From assembly GCA_027493875.1 (NCBI GenBank), contig JAOSJX010000027.1:129237-193236 (forward strand): DNA of 64,000 nt, written 5' to 3'. The translations under genes and the position numbers were made by a program. Below, piece by piece: positions 32,401 through 44,797 of the stretch. The notes beneath the pieces are model-generated. The model saw only the letters and a list, made by a program, of their open reading frames with translations. It was not told the origin of the DNA and ran no database searches. This DNA is from Deltaproteobacteria bacterium. Its GTDB lineage: Bacteria > Lernaellota > Lernaellaia > JACKCT01. Each line of letters starts with the position of its first letter. The stretch's first letter is position 1.

Positions 32401-33169
32401 ACAATTTGAATCGGATAGACTGCGGAGGAGTCGTCGACAACCAGATCGAGCGCCTGGGCGACGTCATCGGAAGCCGGCGAGGCTGGTTCCGCTTCAAGCC
32501 AGACGGCCAATTCCATGCCCTTTGCGTCCCATGCCCGGATGTTCGTGTACTCGAGAACGTCCGCTCCGTCGAGCGAAAACACGGCGGACAAACCGTTGTC
32601 AGCGATGTTACCCAGCAGGTCTCCATCGATGTAGGCGGTGATTCTCAAAGCTTCGTCACCCGACAGCGGCACGAAAAGAGCGAAACGTTGCTCGATGCCG
32701 CTCGGACGGGCGACGTACCATTCGATCAATTCATTTCGATCGTATTCGATCGTCTTGACGCAGTGGTCGTCCCGGCGGCATTGGCAATCGATGATTGCCG
32801 GTTCGACTTGCTTCACAGGATCGACGGCCTCATTGTGGCCGATCGAATTAATTCGAAATCCGAAAACCCATCGCTCCGCTTGGGCGTCGTGCAAAACAAT
32901 ACCGGATTCGTCAAACGAAGTTATAAACGAAACCATCGTGTTTTGTATTGTTACCGAACCGTCCTCATGGTCAGGATATGAAGTCTTGGAAAAGGAGCTT
33001 TCCCCGGCGGTTGTTTGAGAAAATGTATGCTCGCTAGGTTGTGAAACCGCGGCTGGGTCGTCGGCAGGCCCCGATGAATCGATGCAGCTATTGGCGGTCA
33101 GGGAAAAATGATCAACGTAAATAAAACGGTACATCCTGACAGGCAATGATTGAGACATTTCATTTGCAT
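29415..33169 (-). CDS. Large lipoprotein: FG-GAP propeller, CNGxE modules, Asp tail, CGC end
   Basis: Reconstructed length about 1,250 residues. ATG 33169 follows GGAGGG. Restoring one T near 33108 gives a signal peptide (CTVLFTLIIFSLTANSC) with a lipobox Cys. Residues of about 250-620 contain FG-GAP/integrin-like units (GDINKDGYDDVLISAPQY, GDVNNDGFDDVIIGAHRW, GDINKDGYDDVLVGAPIY). Then come about 14 cysteine modules such as CPDDGQWCNGSESCDETN and CDDGMFCNGDELCEEDA. The last 60 residues are Asp-rich and end DDSGCGC. Further frame breaks lie near 32130, 31250 and 30165. It is presumably surface-exposed. Ligands unknown. Confidence 0.75.
29673..29990 (-). repeat. 159-bp tandem duplication in Cys-rich region
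   Basis: Two near-identical 159-bp units (offset between matching TTCTTCGCC words at 29673 and 29832) encode a 53-residue double CNGxE module. The identity at DNA level points to a recent duplication. Confidence 0.85.
30370..30711 (-). repeat. 171-bp tandem duplication in Cys-rich region
   Basis: Two near-identical 171-bp units (matching AGGATCTCCTGAATGGTCAC at 30370 and 30541) encode a 57-residue double module with the DGQWCNGSESC and DGFWCTGVESC halves. Confidence 0.85.
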
Positions 33170-33504
33170 GAAATCCCTCCGTTCGTTCTGCGAGAACGAA
33201 AACAGGGTGCTCAAAACCGTCCACCAGCGACCGATTTTGTATTCCCGAAACCATATTCATCCACACTTATCTGTTGTCAAGACCCTTTTTTTTCTCGGTT
33301 CAAGCCTCCGGATCGCCCACGGCGCCCCCCGTAGGCGACATACGATAGACGCCCGTCGTTGTCGCGCTCTGTCCGGTCGAAACGCGGAAGATGGAGTCCG
33401 CGGATCGTTTTGGCTCACTGTCGCCTGTGACCCGCAGCCTTCTCAGGCCTGTCACCTTCTTATTCTCCGCGCGCTCTGCGGCGATAGGACGGTCTCTTTC
33501 GGAA
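33170..33504. other. Intergenic region between the large lipoprotein and the membrane-enzyme operon
   Basis: No gene seen in these 335 bp. A possible minus-strand promoter lies at 33250-33280: TTGACA (complement of 33275-33280) and TATGGT (complement of 33250-33255), 19 bases apart, about 80 bp before the lipoprotein start. A CGACATACGATA word at about 33336 resembles the CATACGACATACG words at 63832-63865. Confidence 0.4.
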
Positions 33505-35794
33505 TCACTCCGGCGACGGGAACGCGACGGCGGCGGCGAGATAGGCGGCGAGGGCGACGGCGGTGGTGACGGAGAAACCGGCGGCCATCGCGATCGCGAC
33601 GGCGGCGACGGAGCCGAGCACGGACGCGGCGGAGTTGACGGCGAACATCCACGGACGGTTTCATCCTCGCGCACGGCGCGCACGCCGAGCGGGAACGGAA
33701 TGCCCATGAGAAAACCGAGCGGGAAGACCATCGCGGCGGTGATGAGACCGCGCGCGACGGTGGGCAGGCCGAGCGTCGCCGCGAAGATCTGCGGCGACGC
33801 CGCGCGGATGGCGAGCGCGACGGACGCGATCAAGATCGCGACGATGACGGCGGTGCGTTTGGGGCGTTCGCGGCCGAGCGCGGAGGACGCGGCCGAGCCC
33901 GCGGCGCCGGATACGAGCAGCGTGGCCAGGAACACCGACAACGTCAGCGTCGGGTGGCCGAGGTAGAGAATGAACGATTGCATCAGCGCGATCTCGATGG
34001 TCAGGAAGCCGAGGCCGATGAGCGCGAAGTAAAACGCCGCCCGCAAATTCGCGCCGAGCAGCATCCGATGTTTTTTCATGAACAGCAGCGGTCCGCCGAT
34101 CAGCGCGAGCACGAGGACCGACACGATCGCGAAGACCAATAGGAGAATGAGCGTGCCGACGTTGCGAATTTTGGACGACCAGCTTTGCTTGAACGCATCG
34201 AGCAAATGCGCGGGACGCACGGTGTTGAAGAAGAACGGTTTGTCGTCGGTCGGCGGCGACAGATCCTGCTCCTGGCCGGCGAGCCATCCGGCGAGATCCG
34301 TCGTCCGGATCATGTCGCGCATCCGTTCGTCGCCGTCGCCGAGGTACGGCGCGTAAAGCGTTTTCAATCCGAATTTTTCGACGACGCCGAGCGCGCGCAT
34401 CATCTCGTTCATCGTGAACGGCTGCTTCTTGATGAGGATGTTCACGAACGAATCGTCCGCGGCGACGAAGATGCAGTTTTCCGGCTTCGTCTGTCCGCGC
34501 GCTTCGAGCGCGGCGCGGCCGAGGAGCACCATGCGCAGGACGTAGTCCTCCGCGTCGCGCCAGCGTTTGATGGCGATCATCCCGCGGTCGCTGAGGTGGT
34601 CGAGGTATTCATCGAACGAACGCATCGTGAACAGATAATTTTCCGTCAGCGAAAACGCGCCGCCCGCGGTGGCGGCCCAGGTGTCGATGAGCGTGAAGCT
34701 GATGACGTCGAACCGCTCCTGCGTGCGCGCGATGTAGGACCGGCCCTCCGCCAATTCGACGCGCACGCCGGGGTAGTGAAAGAGCCCGCCGCCGACGTCG
34801 GCGAACCGGCGCTCGACCATGTCGATGACGATGGGATTCATTTCGATGCCGACGACGGGCGACGCGTTTTCCGCCAGCGCCGTCAGAATGTGTTCGCCGC
34901 CGCCGGAACCGACGATGAGCACCGAGGGTTGTCGTAGAACGCGAACGGAACGCGTTGGATGTAGCCCGCGGGGTCCTGCGTGACCGCCGCATCGCCGTGA
35001 AACGGCGTGATGGGTGTGTGCGCGATCCCGTCGATCTTGAGCATGATGTCGCCGACGTCCGGGCGCGGATACGCGATGACGCGCGAGAAGCTGTTCCAAC
35101 CCACCGCCGCCGGTTCGGGCTCGTCGTTGCCTTTCGAATGCCGGACGTTGAGGAAGCCGGTGTACTGATTGGCGGCGATCAGCGCCACGACGACCGCCGC
35201 GGCGCCGAGCTGCTGGAGAAAAACGGGCCGCGTGAAGGATATCCGCCCGGCGACCAGGCCGCCGCAAAGAGCGATGAACGCCGCCGCGAGCAACGCGGAT
35301 TCGCCGCCGAAGTGCGTGAGGAGCGCGATCGTCAGCAGGCAGCCGAGCGACGCGCCGGCGAGGTCCGCGAAGTAGATGCCGCCGATGCGCGCGGCGCCGC
35401 GCGAGAAAACGAGGCCGAGGAAAAATCCCGCGAAGGCGAAAGGCGCGGCGCACACGAGAAAGGTCAGCGCCATCTTGGCGGCGAACGCCGCGCCGATGTT
35501 CATGTCGCCGTACTTCAGAAAGCGCAGCACGACCACGCACAGAAACTGCGTGGCGGCGAAGCCGATGGCCGCGCGGCCGAGATGAATCGGCAGGTCGTCC
35601 TCGCGGAGGTTTCTTCCGAAGAGATGAAGCGCCAGCGAGCCGACCGCCATGCCGAACAGGCAGACCGAGATCGCGAGAAACGCGAAGTGGTACCACATGA
35701 GCACGGAGAACACGCGCGTGAGGATGATCTCGGTAGAGAGCACCGCCGCCGCGGTCAGGAAGGTCGCCGCCAGAATGCGGGCCGGTCGGGTCAA
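33505..35794 (-). CDS. Polytopic membrane protein with fused spermidine-synthase-like domain
   Basis: About 762 residues. The N-terminal six or seven helices (ILAATFLTAAAVLSTEIILT and on) lead into a Rossmann methyltransferase/spermidine-synthase-like domain with PSVLIVGSGGGEHILTALAE and VVGIEMNPIVIDMVERRFAD, followed by VELAEGRSYIARTQERFDVI. Another set of helices follows. The end is recovered only after an indel near 33665 (NSAASVLGSVAAVAIAMAAG, stop at 33505). A second indel lies near 34925. A TTG start overlaps the stop of the upstream gene. The architecture matches fused spermidine-synthase/MFS-like proteins. True substrate unknown. Confidence 0.72.
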
Positions 35795-36978
35795 TGGGCG
35801 CCCCGCCGGATGACGCGTTTCACGGCGTTACGGACGGCCGGGTCCGTGTTCAGGAACGCGCGGGTAAAGAAGCGCGTGGATTTCGTCGTCCGGCCGGCAA
35901 GGAACTGGACGAGCCGCCGGCTTTCCTTGGCCCAGTGCAGCTTGTAGTCCGCCTCTCCGCGGAGAAAATCGTAGGCCTTCGCGCCGCGCGCACAGGCATC
36001 CTCAATGGAAAAGGCCAGCGCGGCGTAACCGAGGTTGAACTTGGGGTTTTCCGGCACGCCGCCCTGCTGATAGAGGTAAACGCGGTCGCCGGCGTGGAAA
36101 GCGTAGGTGGCGAAAGACGCGGGGCCGCCGTCGAGATGCGTGGTGCCGAGGCGCAGCCATCCGCGGGCCAGCCCCGTGCGCGCCATGTCCTTGTGGAACG
36201 CGCGCATCTTCTTCGAGGCGAACACGCCCGGTTTGCCCTCGGATTCCCAGCGTTCGGTGTGCAGGCGGTAGAAGGTTTCCATGGCCTCGTCGAGGGCGTC
36301 CGCGCTTTCGTGGTGCCGGTGTTCCAGTTCGTGCCAGATGCGGATCTGCTTCACTTTCTTTCGTGCGTTGTATCGGCTCTTTTTTGAAAGAGTTTGAAGG
36401 TAAGCTTCGTAATCGCCGGGAAGCGCGGCGAACGGCGCGGCGTAGCGGTCCACGTGGCGTTGGTGCTTGCAGGCCATAGCCGCGTATTGCAAGGCGTTGA
36501 AGCCGGGCGCGTCCTCGTTCACGTCGGGCATGTCGAAGACGTCCCAATCGACTTCACGGGCAAGAAAAGTGAAGAGGTCGGACCAAATCCGGTCCTCGGC
36601 GCCGCGGCGGGCGATGAAGCCGACGTAGTCGGCGCAAGTCTCGCCCCGTCCCATCGGCGCGAGCACGCGAAGCTCGGCGCCCTCCGTGCCGATGATGACG
36701 CGCACGTCGCCGACGATTTCCTTCTCGAGATCGCGGGCCGATTGTTGGGATATGTAACAAGGCGCGACGCCCTCGAGCGCGCCGTCCTCGTCGCGCAGCG
36801 TGGCGATCGCAAGACGGCCGCCCTCGCCGTAATGCCGCCACCACGTCCGCATCCAAGGGTGCGAGCAAAAGAGGGCATCCGCGGAAGAGACCGCCATAAG
36901 GGCGGTCCATTCGTCTTCCAGCTTGTCGAATTCCTCGTCGGTGGTCAGTAGGGCGAAACGGCTTTCCGCCGGGGTCAC
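35791..36978 (-). CDS. GNAT/FemAB-like acyltransferase (BioF2-like)
   Basis: 395 residues in one frame. GTG 36978 follows a GGGAGGTGAT site and overlaps the stop of the radical SAM gene. Family features: ALFCSHPWMRTWWRHYGEGG at the N-terminus, SKKSRYNARKKVKQIR in the middle and, in the second GNAT half, GTTHLDGGPASFATYAFHAG, VYLYQQGGVPENPKFNLGYA and AYDFLRGEADYKLHWA. These match the CelD/BioF2 (FemAB superfamily) acetyltransferases often seen in polysaccharide or exosortase loci. It is coupled on both sides, so its product probably feeds the same pathway. Confidence 0.8.
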   Translation of the reverse strand: MTPAESRFALLTTDEEFDKLEDEWTALMAVSSADALFCSHPWMRTWWRHYGEGGRLAIATLRDEDGALEGVAPCYISQQSARDLEKEIVGDVRVIIGTEGAELRVLAPMGRGETCADYVGFIARRGAEDRIWSDLFTFLAREVDWDVFDMPDVNEDAPGFNALQYAAMACKHQRHVDRYAAPFAALPGDYEAYLQTLSKKSRYNARKKVKQIRIWHELEHRHHESADALDEAMETFYRLHTERWESEGKPGVFASKKMRAFHKDMARTGLARGWLRLGTTHLDGGPASFATYAFHAGDRVYLYQQGGVPENPKFNLGYAALAFSIEDACARGAKAYDFLRGEADYKLHWAKESRRLVQFLAGRTTKSTRFFTRAFLNTDPAVRNAVKRVIRRGAH

Positions 36979-38520
36979 ATCACCTCCCGCAACCGCCTGA
37001 ACATGCCGAACCTGGCGATCAGCACGTCCTTGGTGAAGCGGGCGATCTTGTACTCCACCGGAAAGCCGTAGCGGCGGTTGCGGACGCGCCAATCGGACAG
37101 CCTGTTCATCAGGCGGAGGCCGAGCCCCATCAGGCCCGGCCGGTCCATTTTGGCGCGCATGTTATCATCGGGAATGGCGAAGCGGAAATAGAAGCTCGTC
37201 GCCATTTTGAGAATCTTGGGAAGCCGGTTGTCGACCCACGGCATGTTGGGGCCGTAGGTGGAAAACTTGACGTAGTCCTCGATATTCTCGTGCTTGGGCA
37301 TGTAGCGGACGGCGTAGTCCTTGAACAGCGGCGTGCCGGGAAAGGGCGTGTAGTAGAAGTTATTCCGCCAGCGAGTTCGGTACGATCTGACGCAGCCGCG
37401 CCATGAAGGCCAGCGTGGCTTTCGTGTCTTCCCAATTCTTCTCGTCCGGAAAACCGACCATGAACGAATACTGCGGCAGGATGCCCCACTTGGCGCACTT
37501 GCGCGAGCACTCGATGACGTCGTTGGGCGTGATTTCCTTGGCGACCAGGCCCATGACGCGGTTGGTGCCGCCCTCGGCGCCGATGGCGAACTCGATGCAT
37601 CCCGATCGTTTGATGTTGTCCATCAGCTCGTCGTCGAAGTTGTTGATCTGGTCGGCGCGCACCGAGCACTTCCAGCGGATGTCGAGGCCGGCGTCGACCA
37701 TGCCTTCCACGATCGCCTTCGCGCGGACGAGGCCCGTGAAGAAATTGGAGTCGTGGAAGTCGATGCCGTCCACGTTGTAGTCCTTGACCAGACGCTTGAG
37801 TTCGGTGACCACGAATTCCGGCGATTGCGAGAACCACGCGCGATTCCACAGCGCGGTGATGTGGCAGAACGAGCACATGCCGTGGCAGCCGCGCGAGTAG
37901 GTGTAGTTGATGGTGCGCTTGGCGCCGACGACCATGGGCTGACACTTGCCGTGATTGCCGGTGAGATAGAACTCCATGTCGAGCATTTCGTAGGGGAGGT
38001 GGCCGAACTTATCGAGGTTGCGTTCCCACTCGCGGTCGGGCGCGAACCAGAGATGGCCGTCCGGGTTTTTGCCCGCGAGGCCCTTGATGCTCATGAGCGT
38101 GTCCACGTCGCCGCCGGCGTCGAGCGTCTTGGCGAGCTCGACGAGCGATTCCTCCGCCTGATTGCGCGCGACGAAATCGACGTAACTGGTGGCGAGCGTG
38201 CGTTCCGTGTCCATCGTGGCGTGCCACCCGCCGAACGCGACGGGCAGCTTGGGGTCCACCTGTTTGGCGACCTTCGCGGCGTCGCACAGATCGCGGAGCT
38301 GCCGGCCGGTCTTGCCCGAACACCAGAGCATCAGCGCGTCGTCTTTGAGCTCGCGCTCCATGGTCGGCAGAAAATCGTCCTCGAGCTGCTTGGCGTCGAG
38401 AATGACGGGCCGGAAGCCGGCGTCCTGGACCTGTTTGGCGAGCGAGAGGATGGCAAGCGGCGCAAAGGTAAAGACCGTCGGGTCTTCTTCCCGCGGAACC
38501 GCGAACACGATTTTTTTCAT
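36975..38520 (-). CDS. B12-binding-type radical SAM enzyme
   Basis: About 515 residues. ATG 38520 lies 8 bases after GGGGAG. The N-terminal 150 residues have a B12-binding-like Rossmann pattern (PLAILSLAKQVQDAGFRPVI, VAFGGWHATMDTE). The radical SAM cluster is RGCHGMCSFCHI (Cx3Cx2C). Downstream are VDGIDFHDSNFF, IGAEGGTNRVMGL and YSFMVGFPDE. One indel near 37362 shifts the last 125 residues. It belongs to the group of cobalamin-dependent methylases and cyclases, but the substrate is not predictable. First gene of a three-gene overlapping operon. Confidence 0.82.
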
Positions 38521-39040
38521 ACTTTTCACTCCCCTAGAGGTTTTAGAAGCAATGCTTCTAAACGAAGACGCGTCCCCACACCCGTCTTTATCGATCCGTT
38601 CGGCGATCTCGAACAGAATATTTGAAGCGATCGCGTAAAGTCAAGGAAAACATTGAGGAATTTCGTTGTGCGCACCACAATTCACGCGGTTCGGCGGGGA
38701 GGCGCCGAACTGTGCCATTGAGCTGGTGGGCTTTTGAGCTTTTGCGCTTTTGCCGGACGGAGCGCGTGCTCACTTCCAGTGAGCACGCGGCAATAAGCCC
38801 GGGAGCGCCGGTGTCCCGACCGGCACATTACCGCGAACTCACCATGGTGAGTCCGCACCGCCATTGTCCGGCCCAATAGCGTAACGGCCCAAAAGCTCAA
38901 CAGCTCCATTTCGCACCTCCCCACTTACCGCGAAGTGAACGGAAAGGTGAGTTGCCGGTGGCCCGTGGCCGGTTGCCAGAATTTGACGGTCGTTGGTTCG
39001 AAAAGACGCGGGGAAAAATTACTCAGTCGAATGAGTAAAT
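38521..39040. other. Gene-free region upstream of the radical SAM operon
   Basis: 520 bp without a credible gene. It contains the start-side region of the minus-strand operon, the large inverted-repeat element at 38720-38906 and the paired hairpins at 39019-39060. Confidence 0.6.
38720..38906. repeat. 187-bp compound inverted repeat
   Basis: The outer arms (38720-38758 and 38866-38906) share GAGCTG, GGGCTTTTGAGCTTTTG-like and GCCGGAC words in opposite orientation. Inside are a perfect 11-bp hairpin (GCGTGCTCACT 38764-38774 with AGTGAGCACGC 38778-38788) and the 16-bp palindrome ACTCACCATGGTGAGT (38837-38852). It looks like a MITE- or REP-like element able to form a branched structure. Confidence 0.7.
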
Positions 39041-39060
39041 TTACTCAATCGGTTGAGTAA
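39014..39060 (-). terminator. Twin TTACTCA/TGAGTAA hairpins, terminator of the TPR gene
   Basis: Two 7-bp hairpins (39041-39060 and 39019-39038) follow one another. The stop codon of the TPR gene lies in the first. On the minus strand they are followed by TTTTT (39014-39018), as in an intrinsic terminator. The AT-rich stems are unusual in this genome. Confidence 0.55.
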
Positions 39061-40837
39061 TTTGGGGGAGATCGGCGAGGAGGGCGGCGGCCTCGTTGTC
39101 GTAGGGGTAGTTGGCGACGGATTTGCGCAGGAGGCGTTCGGCCTGTTCGTAGTTGCCCTCTTTGATGAGGATTTTGGCGAGGCCGTTGAACTTTTTATAC
39201 TCGATGTCCGGATTGATCTCGATGGAGCGCTCGAACATCGATTTCGCCTCGTCCAGCCGTCCCTGCCTCATGAAAACCAGACCAAGACCCTCATAGGGGC
39301 ATGTGTATTTTTTTATCATCCTGAGCGAGCGCCGCTCGGAAACTCTCCTCGGCGAGCGCGTCTTCGCCCTTGTTGTAATGAATGAGCCCCATCTCGGCGA
39401 GCGCGTAGGCGTTATCCGGGTGGCGGTCCAGAATCGCCTGAAAAATCTTTTCCGCCTCGTCGATCCGGTGCAGCCCGGAGAGCGAATTTCCCTTGCCGAG
39501 CAGCGCGGGCAGCGCGTCGGGTTCCCGGCGAAGAATGCGGTCGTAATCCGCGATCGCTTCCTCGTGGCGGTTTTGGTTGGCGTGCGTCCAGCCGAGGCCG
39601 AGATCGGCGAGCTTCAAAGGAACCATCGCACGGAATCGTGCGTTTCGCCGTCGTCGTTGACCTTGCCCGGCCGCGCGAACAGCCGGAGCGCGTAGGCGGA
39701 GGGAGTTGCGAGGAATTTATCCAACCGCGCCTCCGCCTCGCGGAAGTCTTTGCGGACGAGAGCCAGGTGGCCGAGGCCGATGGCGGAGAGCGGCGGATGA
39801 AAGACGGACAAGACGCCGTGCGTTTCCTCCTCGCGGCGCATGGCGTTCAAGACGGCCTCCGCGTCGTCGTAGCGTTTGAGCCCGAGCAGCACGACGGCGC
39901 GCGCGACGCGCAATTTTTTGTCTTCCGGTTCGAGCGCCATCGCCCGCTCGAAAAAACGCAGCGCGCCGTCGTAGTCGCCGACGTCGTAAGAACGCACGGC
40001 GGCGCTGACCTGCATCCAAACACGAAACGCCTCGGCGTCCGCGGCGCGGGCGAGATACTCCGTTTCCTTGTCCGCGCGGCCGGTTTTGGAATAGAGCTCG
40101 CCGAGCGCCTGATAGGGGCAGCCCCAATAGCCGTCGTTGCCGGTGCGTTCGAGGAAGACGTCCATCTCGTGCGCGGAGATTTTGAGGACCTCCTCGGCCT
40201 CGGCGAGTTTTCCCTCTTTCATGTACGCGCGGCCGAGGTATTCCGTCGCGCGGATCAGATCGCTCCCCTCACTGTCGTGCGCGAATTCGTCCATGTAGCG
40301 CCGGAGCATTTTTTGAGCGTCGCCGTATTTTTCGAGATTGTAAAAATTGATGCCTTGCTCGACGAGAAGCATGCGGTCGTTCGGGTCTTCGTCGGCGAGC
40401 CTTCGGAGAATCGCCTCCGCCCCCGCGTGGTCGCCGAGTTGCGTGGCGATGCGGGCGATCTCGAGGCGGCGCGGGCGGCTCGCCGGATCGCGCTCCACGG
40501 CCTTTTCCATCATCGCGCGGGCGTTCGCGAGCAGCTTTTCGTGGCTGTCGCCCTCGGCCCAAAAATCGGCGCGCGCGAGATATTGGCCGGCGAGTTCGGC
40601 GTAGGGCTCGGCGCTCTCGGGCCGGCGCCGGATCGCTTCCTTCAATAGTTTTTCGGCGTCGTCGAACGGCGCGGGATCTTGTTTTTCCGCGGCGCCGCGC
40701 GCGAGCGTCCGCGCCCGGACGATGAGATCGCCGGCGTCCTTTTCCGCCGCGTCCGGCGCGCTTTCGTTTTCGCGGGCGCACGCGGCGACGGCGAGGACCG
40801 CCGCGAGCACCATGCCGATCGCGACGCGTCGTCTCAT
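39041..40837 (-). CDS. Tetratricopeptide-repeat lipoprotein
   Basis: About 598 residues. Start MRRRVAIG at 40837, signal peptide with lipobox VAAC. The mature part is a chain of TPR-like helical pairs (LLKEAIRRRPESAEPYAELA, LLVEQGINFYNLEKYGDAQK, LGELYSKTGRADKETEYLAR, IFQAILDRHPDNAYALAEMG, AKSMFERSIEINPDIEYKKF). Two one-base indels, near 39620 and 39312 (A-run), put the C-terminal third in other frames. Likely an envelope scaffold. Partners unknown. Confidence 0.8.
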
Positions 40838-40908
40838 GCGTTTAGAATACCAGCGTCGTGACAAGATGCACGGCAACGCACGGCCGGAAACGGCGGTGCG
40901 CGGTTATT

Positions 40909-43380
<2,472 letters not shown>

Positions 43381-43559
43381 GAAAACCTCCTCGAGGGGGC
43401 GCGTCGGGCGTCGGATGAAGCGTTAACAGTTATCGGTTCGCCGCCGGTCGTCAACAGGGCGATCGCGGCGGCGTGATCGTTTGGAAAAATGCGGCGGCGC
43501 GGTCATTCGGTCAACCGTTCGCTTTTCATCGCGGCGCGAATCCGCAAACATTTCCCCTT

Positions 43560-44616
43560 ATGCGTTTGACAAGCGCGAGCGTGGCGGCCCTCGTCGCCGG
43601 GAGTTTGACGGTGGGAATGTTCGCGGCATGTTCGCCGTTGTCGGCCCGAGGGTATCGGGGGCCGGTGTCGGATCATTTTGACGGCAAGCATTTTTTCAAC
43701 GAAGTGCGCCAGGACCACGGCGCCGGCGATTTTCTGAAATGGGCCACGAACCGCGAGCGCGGCCCCTGGCCGGAATGGATCGACGCCGAGCCCGGCCCGC
43801 CGCCGCCGCGACGCGTCGGCGAAGGCGAGTTGCGCGTCACGTTCGTCAACCACGCCACCGTGCTGATTCAAGTGGACGGTCTCAATGTGCTGACGGACCC
43901 GATCTGGTCGGATCGATGCAGTCCCCTTTCGTTCGCGGGACCGAAGCGCCATCGCCCGCCGGGCATTCGCTTCGAGGATCTTCCGCCGATCGACCTCGTC
44001 CTCGTCAGCCACAATCACTACGACCACATGGATATCCCCACGTTGCGCCGCCTCGCGGAAACGCATCACCCGCGCATCCTCACGGGCCTCGGCAACGCGG
44101 AATATCTCGCCGAGCGCGGCATCGCCGGCGCGGAGGATCTCGATTGGTGGAGCTCCGTTGACGTAAACGAACGCATCCGTGCGACATGCGTGCCGGCGCA
44201 ACATTTTTTCCGGCCGCGGATTAAGCGACCGTATGAAAACGCTGTGGTGCGGCTACGTGTTGGAAACGCCGGCCGGGCGCGTCTACTTCGCCGGCGATAC
44301 CGGCTTCGGCCCCCACTTCGAACGCATCCGCGAACGTCTCGGCTCCCCCCGCCTCGCCCTCATCCCCATCGGCGCCTATCGCCCGCGCTGGTTCATGCGT
44401 ACCGTGCACACGAATCCGGAGGAAGCCGTCCGCGCGATGGAGATCCTCGGCGCCGACTATGCGGTCGGCATCCATTTCGGGACCTTCCTGCTGGCCGACG
44501 ACGGGCGGACCGAACCGGTCGACGATCTGGCCAAGGTGCTCGCGGAAAAGCCGGATTTCAGGGGCCGGTTTTTGGTCCTGGAAGAGGGCCGCGGACGCGA
44601 TTTTTCTCCCCGATAG
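43560..44616 (+). CDS. MBL-fold hydrolase lipoprotein (UlaG/NAPE-PLD-like)
   Basis: About 352 residues. Start MRLTSASVAALVAGSLTVG with lipobox-like FAACS, so probably lipid-anchored. Metallo-beta-lactamase motifs: TFVNHATVLIQVDGLNVLTD, then the metal site SHNHYDHMD (HxHxDH), then YFAGDTGFGPHFERI for the later Asp and GIHFGTF for the last His. The pattern is that of the NAPE-phospholipase-D/UlaG branch. One indel near 44208 (T6) splits the gene. Substrate unknown, perhaps a phospholipid or lactone. Confidence 0.8.
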
Positions 44617-44688
44617 AAGCCCTTTTAGGACCGCATCAGGAGACTAAATCAATAACTATTTGAAAATAAAGGAGAAAAATATTTTTGC

Positions 44689-44796
44689 GTGGGGGATTAC
44701 CCCACATAAAAAGAAGTCACTCGCCCACAAAATTTATTGCAAGTGTAAGGCTTTCGCGTATAATTGGCGTCACCGTGTGTGGGGATATGCCCCACA
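44689..44796. promoter_or_regulatory. Paired GTGGGG-CCCCAC palindromes
   Basis: Palindromes at 44689-44705 (GTGGGG-GATTA-CCCCAC type) and 44778-44796 (TGTGGGG-ATATG-CCCCACA), centres 90 bp apart, sit in AT-rich DNA. The second ends one base before the ATG of the hydrolase lipoprotein, where a ribosome site is expected. A repressor operator or translation-blocking hairpin is a reasonable inference. Confidence 0.5.
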
Positions 44797-44797
44797 A

